Source: Acidobacteriota bacterium (lineage in GTDB: Bacteria > Acidobacteriota > Vicinamibacteria > Vicinamibacterales > UBA2999). Taken from it: DNA of 20,768 bases. Shown here piece after piece: positions 1 through 7,752 of this stretch (the first letter of the stretch is position 1; each line of letters begins with the position of its first letter). The stretch spans positions 1-20,768 of the forward strand of contig JADZBZ010000471.1 of the NCBI GenBank assembly GCA_020851835.1, given 5' to 3'. Below the pieces are notes generated by a model that had not been told where the DNA came from, made no database searches, and was given only the letters and a program-made list of their open reading frames with translations. Made by a program: the position numbers and the translations under genes.

Positions 1-230
1 TCGAGGTGTCGGGCGTGCAGGTCTACGGCACCGGCGGCGTCGGCCTCTATCGGGAGGCCCTCGTGGCAGCGTCGGAAACCAGCACGGCCGTCAATCTGGG
101 CGGAGGGGCGAAGATTCGCCTGCTCGGGCCGTTGCGCTTGCGGCTGGACTACCGGGTTTTCAGGCTCCAGGGCAGCCCGCTCAACCAGACTTATCAGCGC
201 TTCTACGCCGGAGCCAATCTGGCGTTTTAG
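1..230 (+). CDS. C-terminal end of an outer-membrane beta-barrel protein (partial)
   Basis: Only the last ~75 residues are in the window; the frame is open at the left edge, so the GTG at 6 is probably internal and the gene starts upstream. The visible part alternates polar and hydrophobic residues in strand-length runs (for example AVNLGGGAKIRLLG and LRLRLDYRVFRL) and ends in ANLAF. A C-terminal phenylalanine is the known BAM-recognition signature of outer-membrane barrels, and the last segment RFYAGANLAF looks like a closing strand of an OmpA/OprF- or opacity-type barrel. No substrate or specific family can be assigned. It converges on the secreted-protein gene at 264, with the two stop codons lying in the arms of one palindrome. 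Confidence 0.6.
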   Translation, partial: EVSGVQVYGTGGVGLYREALVAASETSTAVNLGGGAKIRLLGPLRLRLDYRVFRLQGSPLNQTYQRFYAGANLAF

Positions 231-266
231 CGCCCGCGCGAGGTTTCGCGAGAGACGCCGGCGCTA
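228..266. terminator. Nested palindrome between convergent genes (bidirectional terminator candidate)
   Basis: Perfect 7-bp outer arms TAGCGCC (228-234) and GGCGCTA (260-266) flank an inner hairpin, CGCGA (237-241), loop GGTT, TCGCG (246-250). The outer arms contain the TAG stops of both convergent genes. No strong T-tract follows on either side, so this is an atypical intrinsic terminator or simply a transcript-end structure. Confidence 0.4.
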
Positions 267-743
267 CTTCTTCACGGGCGCCACCGCCATGTGGGCCACC
301 TCGGTGAGCGACAGGCGCGTGGGCGGGCCGGCGAGCGCGTCGGTGTACCGCGTGAGCAGCTCCACCGGGGATTCGGCCAGCAGTTCATCCAGCAGGAGCG
401 AGGGCCGGTAATCCACACCCGCCACGGCAGGCACGAGCGCGTGGACGTAGAGGGCATTGCCCTTGGCGTCGGCCTCGGCGGCCCGGTACACGCGCCATCC
501 CTGCGCGAGCGACCGTCGCGCGGGATCGGTGGTGGCGGCAAGCGCCCCCTGAAGCGCCTGGAGCGCGGCCTCGTAGTCGGCCGTCTTGTCTGGCTTGACC
601 GTCACGAGCAACAGGCCGACGTCGGTGGAAAACACGGCGGCCGCCGGGTCGACAACGGGTGCGGGAACGGCGGGTGGCGAAGGGGCACTGCCGGGTGCCG
701 GCGCCTGCAGGGCGAGGAGGGTCAGGGCAATCCTGGCGAGCAC
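264..743 (-). CDS. Small exported protein, paralog of the adjacent upstream gene; function unknown
   Basis: 159 residues starting at GTG 743; an in-frame TAG at 750-752 rules out a start much further upstream. The N-terminus MLARIALTLLALQAPAPG looks like a signal peptide, followed by a Pro/Ala-rich linker to about residue 35. The body then shares a clear pattern with the neighbour at 809-1252: KPDKTADYE, a Lys/Arg/Gln stretch, GNALYVHALVPAV, YRPSLLLDELL, LLTRYTDALAG. Compared with its paralog it has fewer Lys and more Ala/Leu/Pro, so it seems to be the more diverged copy. I do not recognise the family; the alternating helix and strand pattern could be a small alpha/beta fold, which is a guess. 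It is the last gene of the minus-strand cluster and has no visible Shine-Dalgarno sequence. Confidence 0.7.
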   Translation of the reverse strand: MLARIALTLLALQAPAPGSAPSPPAVPAPVVDPAAAVFSTDVGLLLVTVKPDKTADYEAALQALQGALAATTDPARRSLAQGWRVYRAAEADAKGNALYVHALVPAVAGVDYRPSLLLDELLAESPVELLTRYTDALAGPPTRLSLTEVAHMAVAPVKK

Positions 744-769
744 GGGGCACTAGCCGGGCGTCGCGAGGT

Positions 770-795
770 GTCCGGGGCCATCAGCAGCCCCGGAC
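770..795 (-). terminator. Strong hairpin between the two paralogous secreted-protein genes
   Basis: A perfect 9-bp GC-rich stem, GTCCGGGGC (770-778) and GCCCCGGAC (787-795), encloses the 8-nt loop CATCAGCA. It lies 13 bases beyond the stop of the 809-1252 gene, in the 65-bp gap before the next gene. No U-tract follows on the minus strand, so it may stabilise the upstream mRNA or attenuate expression of the downstream paralog instead of terminating fully. Confidence 0.45.
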
Positions 796-808
796 CGCCC
801 GCTACGCT

Positions 809-1252
809 TCACGGTACCTTTTTGAGCGATGTGATGGCGCGTCCAGCGAACGCCCCCTTGTACTTCTCGAAGACGTCCTGCACTTCGACCGGGAACACCT
901 CGGCAATGACGCGCGAGATGTCGTACTCCTCATTCGGCACGACCGGGTCGACATAGATGATGTAGACCGCATTTCCCTGGGCCATTTGAGGCGACTTGAA
1001 GAACTTGATGCCGGCGAGTTGCTGCTTCCGGACGGGCTTTTCGCTCTTCGCGAACGCCTCCTTGTACTTGGCGATGACTGACTCGAAGTCAGCTGTCTTG
1101 TCGGGCTTGATGAGCATCGTGATGACGACGGCGTCGCCTTCGAGCGGGAGCACCGGTTTGTCTGCTTCCTGCGCCTGCGCGACGCCCGCTCCAGCCAGCA
1201 CCAACACGGCCAGCGCCATTCCCGACACGACAACCTGAACACCTCGATGCAT
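809..1252 (-). CDS. Small exported protein, tandem paralog; function unknown
   Basis: 147 residues from the ATG at 1252. This start was chosen because a consensus Shine-Dalgarno AAGGAGG sits 7 nt upstream, and because it puts the hydrophobic core (VVVSGMALAVLVLAGAGVAQA) in a typical signal-peptide position with an AQA-Q cleavage-like site. The open frame continues to 1303, but that extension has no such support. The mature part is Lys/Glu-rich: IKPDKTADFESVI, KYKEAFA, QQLAGIKFFKS, GNAVYIIYVDPVVP, EYDISRVIAEVFP, VFEKYKGAFAG. It aligns along its length with the 264-743 product, indicating tandem duplication. I do not recognise a named family. Its strong ribosome site, unusual in this window, suggests it is translated well. 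It lies 31 bp downstream of hemW, same strand. Confidence 0.8.
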   Translation of the reverse strand: MHRGVQVVVSGMALAVLVLAGAGVAQAQEADKPVLPLEGDAVVITMLIKPDKTADFESVIAKYKEAFAKSEKPVRKQQLAGIKFFKSPQMAQGNAVYIIYVDPVVPNEEYDISRVIAEVFPVEVQDVFEKYKGAFAGRAITSLKKVP

Positions 1253-1259
1253 TGAGCAG

Positions 1260-1266
1260 CCTCCTT
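1260..1266 (-). promoter_or_regulatory. Consensus ribosome binding site AAGGAGG
   Basis: AAGGAGG on the minus strand, 7 nt before the ATG at 1252. It fixes the start of the exported paralog. It is the best Shine-Dalgarno in the window; most neighbouring genes have none or rely on coupling. Confidence 0.8.
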
Positions 1267-1283
1267 CGCAAAAGGCGATTACT

Positions 1284-2423
1284 TTACCGTACTGCGTCGC
1301 CAATGAAAACCATCATGATCTCGCTGGCGACCAGCATGCCGGGCCGGGTCAGCGCCAGTCGGCCCCCCTCGTGCACCAGCAAGCCACCCTCGACACACCG
1401 TTCCAGTTCGCCGCCGTGGTCGCCCCAGACATCCACACCATGGGTGGCGCGTATGACATCGAGGTCGAGCCCCTCGGTCAGCCGCAGTCCCATGAACAAC
1501 ACTTCTTCGAGCCGCTCCACCGGCGACAGGGCGCGCTCGTCCGTGCGCACCTTTGCACCCTCGGCCAGGCGGTCGACATACTCGCCCGCCCCCGGGATGT
1601 TCCGCCATCGTATACCGTTCCACGTCGAGTGCGCACCACAACCGAGCCCGAGCCAGCTACCCGCCTGCCAGTATTTGAGGTTGTGCCGCGACTGCCGCCC
1701 CGCGCGCGCCACATTCGATATCTCGTACTGCTGGTAGCCCGCCCGGTCGAGCCGAGAGAGCCCCTGCGAGTACATCTCGGCCGCCATATCGTCGGGCGCC
1801 ACGGCCCAACCGCCGCGGGCCATGACGTCTCGCAGAGGGGCGTTCGGGTAGATCTCGAGCAAGTACAGCGAGGCGTGATCGGGCCGCAGGTCGATGAGCG
1901 CATCCACCGACTCGAGCCAGTCCGAGAGTGCCTGTCCCGGCAACCAGAGCATGAGGTCCAGGCTCAGGTTGTCCACGCCAGCGGCCCGGGCCTCCGCCAC
2001 GGCGGCCCGGGCCCGGTCGGCTGAGTGCAGACGGCCGAGGCGGCCGAGTTCCGCATCGCGGAAAGACTGCACGCCCAAGCTCACTCTGGTAACCCCGGCC
2101 TGCCGGTAGCCCGCCAGCAACGCTTCGGACACCGACTCGGGATTGGCTTCGAGCGTCACCTCGGTGTCGCCTGCCAGATCGAACGCCTCGCGGCATGCGC
2201 CCAGGAGCCGCGCGACCTCACCGGGTGTCAGCAGCGACGGAGTCCCGCCGCCGAAGAAGACGGTGTCGACCTCGGCGCCGGCTTCCGGCGCGGTGCGGAT
2301 TTCGCTGACCAATGCATCGACGTACCGCGCCTTGAGCGACTCGTCGAGCAGGCGCCGGTTGAAGTTGCAGTAGTGGCAGATGGCCGAACAGAACGGGATG
2401 TGGAGGTAGAGCCCTGCGGCCAC
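1284..2423 (-). CDS. hemW: HemW-like radical SAM protein (heme chaperone; coproporphyrinogen oxidase-like)
   Basis: 379 residues, GTG start at 2423. The N-terminal radical SAM motif is C12-x3-C16-x2-C19 (FCSAICHYCNF), which would bind a 4Fe-4S cluster and SAM. It is followed by the HemN/HemW motif FFGGGTPSLL at about 56-65. The residue two after the third Cys is Phe rather than the extra Cys of true HemN, and the length (~380 against ~450) also fits HemW, a cytoplasmic protein that binds heme and inserts it into respiratory enzymes in characterised species. The C-terminal HemN_C-like part includes RLTEGLDLD and ends near FIGDAVR. It lies 10 bp after the DnaC-like gene in the stress cluster. 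A neighbouring hemW is common beside dnaKJ/hrcA or lepA operons in other bacteria. No Shine-Dalgarno is visible, so reinitiation after the upstream stop is likely. Confidence 0.92.
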   Translation of the reverse strand: MAAGLYLHIPFCSAICHYCNFNRRLLDESLKARYVDALVSEIRTAPEAGAEVDTVFFGGGTPSLLTPGEVARLLGACREAFDLAGDTEVTLEANPESVSEALLAGYRQAGVTRVSLGVQSFRDAELGRLGRLHSADRARAAVAEARAAGVDNLSLDLMLWLPGQALSDWLESVDALIDLRPDHASLYLLEIYPNAPLRDVMARGGWAVAPDDMAAEMYSQGLSRLDRAGYQQYEISNVARAGRQSRHNLKYWQAGSWLGLGCGAHSTWNGIRWRNIPGAGEYVDRLAEGAKVRTDERALSPVERLEEVLFMGLRLTEGLDLDVIRATHGVDVWGDHGGELERCVEGGLLVHEGGRLALTRPGMLVASEIMMVFIGDAVR

Positions 2424-2433
2424 GGCGGCGGGC

Positions 2434-3297
2434 CTATCCCTTCGTCCCGGCTCGGCCTCCGGGCCACGCCAGGTCCGCGGCTCCGGGCTCGCGCAGGCGC
2501 GCCCGGGCCATGTTGCGGCTCTTCGGTGGCAGACCCGATGCGCGGCGCAGGTTGTCGGGCGAGGCCGGCGACTCCTTCTGCCAGCGATGGATCGCCTCGG
2601 GCGAAGCCTGCGAACCGACCTCCCGCACGTCGACGCCGCGAATCTCGACCCAGTCGCACATCTCGAGCAGCCGCGAGCGGGTGCGCGCCCCGAGCTGGAA
2701 GATGAACGATCGCGGGTCGGTGCTGTCGGGCGAGTCGGTCAGGTTGCTCGTGAAGATCGTCGGGCGACGCTCGTTGTACCGCGTATTGACGACCAGGCCC
2801 AGCGTTTCCTGCACCCACTCGGACGTGCGTTCGGCGCCCAGGTCGTCGAGCACGAGCAGGTCGGCTTTGAGAACGGGGGCGAGCACGTCCATCTCGGTCT
2901 CGTCGACCGAGCGGTTGTAGGTGTCGCGAACCAGGCGCAGCAACTCGCGCGTCTCGAAGAAGTAGCCGCACGCGCCGCGCGTGCGGATGGCAGCCTTCAG
3001 CATGCCGACGGCCAGGTGCGTCTTCCCCACGCCGTGCGGGCCGTAGAGCAGCAGGCCCCGATCGACCACCGGAAAGGCCTCGACGAACGCGGTCGCACGC
3101 CGGTAGGCCTCGCGCTGAGAGTCCATGTCGTGATCGAAGGTCGACAGCTCGCAGCGCGCGTACCGCTGCGGCACGCGCGCCTCGTTCAACTGCCGCGCGA
3201 CCACGGCGTCGCGCCAGCAGTCGCAGCGCACGACGTGCTCCACGCCGTCGGTCACCACGCTCTTCCATCGCGTGTCGTTGCAGAGTGGACAGGTCAT
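2434..3297 (-). CDS. DnaC/DnaI/IstB-type AAA+ ATPase with N-terminal zinc cluster
   Basis: 287 residues from the ATG at 3297. The open frame runs upstream into the sigma gene, but this start is the first after that gene's stop and begins directly with the conserved MTCPLC. Four cysteines, C3-x2-C6 and C25-x-C27, form a probable zinc-binding site like the zinc-ribbon region of DnaC-like loaders. Walker A is GPHGVGKT (86-93), Walker B LLVLDD (147-152), sensor-1 TSN (183-185), and an Arg-rich GARTRSRL (~203-210) is a candidate for the arginine finger. The last ~65 residues are Pro/Arg/Ala-rich and look disordered. Family members load replicative helicase or serve transposition; with no transposase nearby, a helicase-loader or stress-linked replication role is more likely, but that is inference. 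It lies 8 bp after the sigma factor and 10 bp before hemW. Confidence 0.85.
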   Translation of the reverse strand: MTCPLCNDTRWKSVVTDGVEHVVRCDCWRDAVVARQLNEARVPQRYARCELSTFDHDMDSQREAYRRATAFVEAFPVVDRGLLLYGPHGVGKTHLAVGMLKAAIRTRGACGYFFETRELLRLVRDTYNRSVDETEMDVLAPVLKADLLVLDDLGAERTSEWVQETLGLVVNTRYNERRPTIFTSNLTDSPDSTDPRSFIFQLGARTRSRLLEMCDWVEIRGVDVREVGSQASPEAIHRWQKESPASPDNLRRASGLPPKSRNMARARLREPGAADLAWPGGRAGTKG

Positions 3298-3305
3298 GGG
3301 ACGTG

Positions 3306-4115
3306 TCAGTTGAGCGCGCTCTTCAGATAGCGCTGAGCACACAGCTTCCGGACGGCGCGCGCCGACAGCCGCGAGGACCGGCCGGCCGAGGCCCGCGATC
3401 GGGTCGTCCGGGCGAGGCCCGGCGCGGCGGGTTCGAGGCCCAGGCTCCGCTCGAGGGCCCGGCGCTCCCTGGGGTCGAGTTCCCACAACGAGGTCTCGAG
3501 TTCGGCCACCAGCGCACGCCGAACGACCTCCTCGGGCTGGTCCATGGCCGGGGTGACCCCTTCGAGATCGAAGGGCCCGTCGGCGTCATCGACCTCGGAA
3601 CGCGGCGCGCGGCACCACCACTCGTCCAGCCTCCGGACATCGTGTGCGGTCAGCTCGTCGCCAGCGCCGTCGATCGGCGAGCAGGCATACGCCACCGCCT
3701 CCTTCAGCGCATCGGGGACACGCCCGTCGTGGCGGTCGGACTCGCCGATGCCACCTCCGGGATTGAGCTGTGTCATCCGGTGCAGCACCGCCTGCCGCAC
3801 CCACCAGAGCGCGTAGGCGCCGAATCGGCCGTGACGCGCGGGATCGAAGCGCCGCGCGGCCTCGATGAGCGCGCGGTTGCCGTCGCGGACGAGCGCGGGC
3901 AGCGGGACGCCGACATCCTGATAGCGGCGCACGTAGCGCACGACCAGTTCGAGATGCGACTCCACGAGCCGCGCGAGCGCCTCGGCGTCGCGCCGCCGCG
4001 CGCGCTCGGCCAGCGACGATTCCTCCGAGCCGCTCAGGGCCGGGAACCGCGCAATCGCACGCAGGTAGGCGTGCAGCGTCGCGGAATCCTCGGTGAGCGA
4101 TTCGAGCCAGCGCAC
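3306..4115 (-). CDS. Divergent sigma-70 family RNA polymerase sigma factor in the dnaKJ-hspR cluster
   Basis: 269 residues if it starts at GTG 4115; the frame is also open to an ATG at 4208, which would overlap hspR by 53 bases and add a basic, unconserved leader. Homology begins at LHAYLRAIARFP, a good region 1.2. Region 2 is convincing: LVESHLELVVRYVRRY, DLIQEG-like LVRDGNRALIEAARRFD, and YALWWVRQAV in place of the usual YATWWIRQAI, so core binding and promoter melting look intact. After this it departs from the family: no canonical region 3, a Gly/Asp-rich stretch, then LDPRERRALERSLGL (region 4.1) and a poorly conserved 4.2 in which only GRSSRL and ARAVRKL resemble the helix-turn-helix. 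I infer a specialised, possibly heat-shock, sigma factor from its place between hspR and dnaC. Confidence 0.8.
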   Translation of the reverse strand: MRWLESLTEDSATLHAYLRAIARFPALSGSEESSLAERARRRDAEALARLVESHLELVVRYVRRYQDVGVPLPALVRDGNRALIEAARRFDPARHGRFGAYALWWVRQAVLHRMTQLNPGGGIGESDRHDGRVPDALKEAVAYACSPIDGAGDELTAHDVRRLDEWWCRAPRSEVDDADGPFDLEGVTPAMDQPEEVVRRALVAELETSLWELDPRERRALERSLGLEPAAPGLARTTRSRASAGRSSRLSARAVRKLCAQRYLKSALN

Positions 4116-4121
4116 GTCGCG

Positions 4122-4127
4122 ATTGTA
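4122..4127 (-). promoter_or_regulatory. -10-like hexamer TACAAT 6 nt upstream of the sigma-factor GTG (leaderless-type promoter candidate)
   Basis: TACAAT on the minus strand matches TATAAT at five of six positions and ends 6 nt before the GTG at 4115, the same geometry as the dnaK -10. No good -35 is visible 15-18 bp upstream. If active, it would give the sigma gene its own leaderless transcript within the operon and would support the GTG 4115 start. Confidence 0.35.
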
Positions 4128-4155
4128 GCGGATTTTCGAACGAAGGCCGAACGAC

Positions 4156-4602
4156 CTATTCGCGCGGTTTGCGACGCGACCCCGGCTCAGCCACGGTGAC
4201 GGTTGCATCCGGCAACCGCATCGAGGCCTTGACGAGATCGGTCGGCGACGACTTCACCAGGGCCGTGCCAAGACGCTGCTCCCAGTCTTCGAGTCCGCGC
4301 GCCAGCTCGCGCTTGACGTACTCCATGAACTCGTTGACCTCTCCTTGCATCTGCTCCATCTTGCGGCGCATGTTGAGAATGATCTCCACGCCAGCAAGGT
4401 TGACGCCCAGCTCACGCGTGAGCGTGAGAATGGTCTCCAGCTGTTCCAGATCGTCCTCGGAGTACAGGCGCGTATTGCCCTCGGTCCGCGATGGTTTGAG
4501 CAGGCCTTCGCGCTCGTAGAGGCGCAGCGTCTGCGGATGGATGTCGTAGCGCTGGGCGACGGCGCTGATCATGAAGTACGCCTTGCCGGTGCTCTTGGCC
4601 AT
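4156..4602 (-). CDS. hspR: HspR-type MerR family heat-shock repressor
   Basis: 148 residues from ATG 4602. The first base of this ATG is the last base of the dnaJ TGA stop, a clear translational-coupling arrangement. The N-terminal MerR helix-turn-helix (about residues 9-50) reads FMISAVAQRYDIHPQTLRLY, then a wing EGLLKPSRTEGNTRLYSEDD, and ELGVNLAGVEIIL at about 64-76. HPQTLR plus GVNLAG are the hallmark of HspR rather than metal- or drug-sensing MerR proteins, and the metal-binding cysteines of those proteins are absent. A long helix (about 77-110) would be the dimerisation coiled coil. In Streptomyces and others HspR represses dnaK operons at HAIR sites using DnaK as co-repressor, so feedback on this operon is expected. 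A CbpM-like modulator of DnaJ is the main alternative. Confidence 0.88.
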   Translation of the reverse strand: MAKSTGKAYFMISAVAQRYDIHPQTLRLYEREGLLKPSRTEGNTRLYSEDDLEQLETILTLTRELGVNLAGVEIILNMRRKMEQMQGEVNEFMEYVKRELARGLEDWEQRLGTALVKSSPTDLVKASMRLPDATVTVAEPGSRRKPRE

Positions 4603-5675
4603 CAGTCCCGTACGCTCTCGCTGTTGATGCGGCCGAATGCCCGCAGCAGTTCCTTCGATCGTTCGTCCAGGACTCGCGGCAGCGCCAGGCGAACCTCGAC
4701 GACGAGATCCCCGCCGCCACCCGCTCGCGTCGGCGCGCCGCGCTCCCGGAGGCGGAATCGCTGCCCCGACTGCGTTCCGGGCGGCACGCGCACCCGGACG
4801 GCACCACCCGGCGTCTCGACGTCGATGCGCGCGCCGAGGCCGGCCTCGTGAATGGCCACCGGCAGCACGACGTGCACATCGTCGCCGTCACGTCGAAATC
4901 GGGGGTCGGGCTCCACGCCGACGTCCAGGTACAGGTCACCCGGCGCCCCGCCTCTGCGTCCCGCGTGACCCTTGCCGGGTACCCGGATCCGCGCGCCATC
5001 CTGGACGCCGGCCGGCACGCGCACCGTCAACGTCTCGGCGCGGGACACCGCACCGTGCCCGTGACAGCGTTCGCAGCGCTCCTGGCGCAGCAGGCCCGCG
5101 CCGCCACACCTGGGGCAGTGCTTGCTGAACACCATGTGGCCGCGCACCGAGCGGACCGCGCCTGTCCCCTCGCACGTCAGGCAGCGCGTCTCGGCGGCGC
5201 GCCGGAACCCGGACCCGGCGCACCCCGTGCAGGCCTGATGCCGTGTCAGGGTGACGGCCCGATCCACGCCGTGCCACATCTCCGCGAACGCCAGTGTCGT
5301 CCGCGCGTGGATGTCGGCTCCGCGCTCCGGCGCGGCCGCCGGCCCGCCGCGGCGCGAAAAGACCTCCGCAAACAGCTCGCCGAAGGTGGTGGTCGGCTCC
5401 GCGTGCACCCCGGCCGAGAAGTCGAAGCCGGCAAACCCGTAGGACGGCGGATCGGGTACGCGGTCCGGCGGGAGACGGCCCTCGTCGTAGTGCCGGCGGC
5501 GATCCGGGTCGATCAGCGTCTCGTAGGCCTCGAGCACCTGACGGAAGCGCAGCGCCGCCTCGCGGTCGCCCGGGTTGATATCCGGATGCCACCGCCGTGC
5601 CAGCCGCCGGTAGGCGCGCTTGATGTCGCCCGCCGTGGCCTCCCGCTGCACGTCGAGCACGACGTAGAGGTCCAT
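4602..5675 (-). CDS. dnaJ: DnaJ co-chaperone (type A Hsp40)
   Basis: 357 residues from ATG 5675, chosen because the J-domain begins directly (MDLYVVLDVQ); upstream in-frame sequence is dnaK and spacer. The J-domain carries HPD at 30-32, which stimulates DnaK ATPase. All four zinc-finger CxxCxGxG repeats are present: C149/C152, C165/C168, C187/C190, C201/C204. The C-terminal substrate-binding domains follow (LTVRVPAGVQDGARIRVPGKG). The linker between the J-domain and zinc region (~70-118) is unusual: instead of a long Gly/Phe-rich stretch it has only YGFAGFDFSAG and a Pro/acidic segment with FGELFAEVF. A type of DnaJ with a reduced G/F linker is known, but it may alter DnaK activation. It starts 28 bp after dnaK and overlaps hspR by one base. 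Confidence 0.95.
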   Translation of the reverse strand: MDLYVVLDVQREATAGDIKRAYRRLARRWHPDINPGDREAALRFRQVLEAYETLIDPDRRRHYDEGRLPPDRVPDPPSYGFAGFDFSAGVHAEPTTTFGELFAEVFSRRGGPAAAPERGADIHARTTLAFAEMWHGVDRAVTLTRHQACTGCAGSGFRRAAETRCLTCEGTGAVRSVRGHMVFSKHCPRCGGAGLLRQERCERCHGHGAVSRAETLTVRVPAGVQDGARIRVPGKGHAGRRGGAPGDLYLDVGVEPDPRFRRDGDDVHVVLPVAIHEAGLGARIDVETPGGAVRVRVPPGTQSGQRFRLRERGAPTRAGGGGDLVVEVRLALPRVLDERSKELLRAFGRINSESVRD

Positions 5676-5703
5676 GAGGATCAGCCGGCCAAGCCCCGAA
5701 TCG

Positions 5704-7626
<1,923 letters not shown>

Positions 7627-7632
7627 GCTCTT

Positions 7633-7661
7633 AGTATGAAATCTGAGTCTTTTGCTGTCAA
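7633..7661 (-). promoter_or_regulatory. dnaK promoter, sigma-70 type, predicted leaderless transcript
   Basis: On the minus strand the -35 is a perfect TTGACA (7656-7661), the spacer is exactly 17 bp (7639-7655) and the -10 is CATACT (7633-7638, 4 of 6, with the important A2 and T6). Only six bases, AAGAGC, separate the -10 from the ATG at 7626, so a normal start point falls at or next to the start codon. Confidence 0.7.
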
Positions 7662-7662
7662 T
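7642..7662 (-). promoter_or_regulatory. Degenerate HAIR-like inverted repeat (candidate HspR operator)
   Basis: Compared with the HAIR consensus CTTGAGT-N7-ACTCAAG, the minus strand reads ATTGACA (7656-7662), a 7-nt spacer GCAAAAG, and ACTCAGA (7642-7648). It matches 9 of 14 arm positions with the exact N7 spacing, and it covers the -35 and spacer of the dnaK promoter where a repressor would block polymerase. The match is partial and shares its TTGA with the -35, so this is suggestive only. Confidence 0.35.
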
Positions 7663-7704
7663 CCATCCCCATGATTCTGGCGGGCAGAGCATCGCTGAAC
7701 TCAT

Positions 7705-7713
7705 TGGTATACT
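7705..7713 (+). promoter_or_regulatory. Extended -10 promoter for the PBP1A-type gene
   Basis: TG-G-TATACT on the plus strand (TG at 7705-7706, TATACT at 7708-7713) is an extended -10. No convincing -35 lies 16-18 bp upstream, as is common for extended -10 promoters. Start would be near 7720, leaving a leader of about 33 nt. A GAGGG at 7737-7741, 11 nt before the ATG at 7753, could serve as a distant ribosome site. An imperfect inverted repeat CTCA-N9-TGAG (7700-7716) spans the -10. Confidence 0.5.
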
Positions 7714-7752
7714 GAGACTTCCTGTCTATTTGACTCGAGGGCCTGATCGCCG

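Noticed and set aside
3306..3560. A frameshift in the 3' part of the sigma gene explaining the poor region 4
   Set aside because: Neither alternative minus-strand frame restores a canonical helix-turn-helix, and region 4.1 and ARAVRKL are in the same frame as region 2.
4116..4208. The ATG at 4208 as the sigma-factor start
   Set aside because: It would overlap hspR by 53 bases and add a basic leader with no family similarity; it is kept as an alternative, not the main call.
7627..7704. An N-terminally extended DnaK starting at 7704
   Set aside because: The extra 26 residues are unlike any DnaK, and the promoter lies inside that stretch.
7719..7739. ACTCGAG (7733-7739) as half of a canonical HAIR operator
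   Set aside because: It matches one half at 6 of 7, but at N7 spacing the other half (TTCCTGT) matches only 3 of 7; a looser partner would need a 14-nt spacer.
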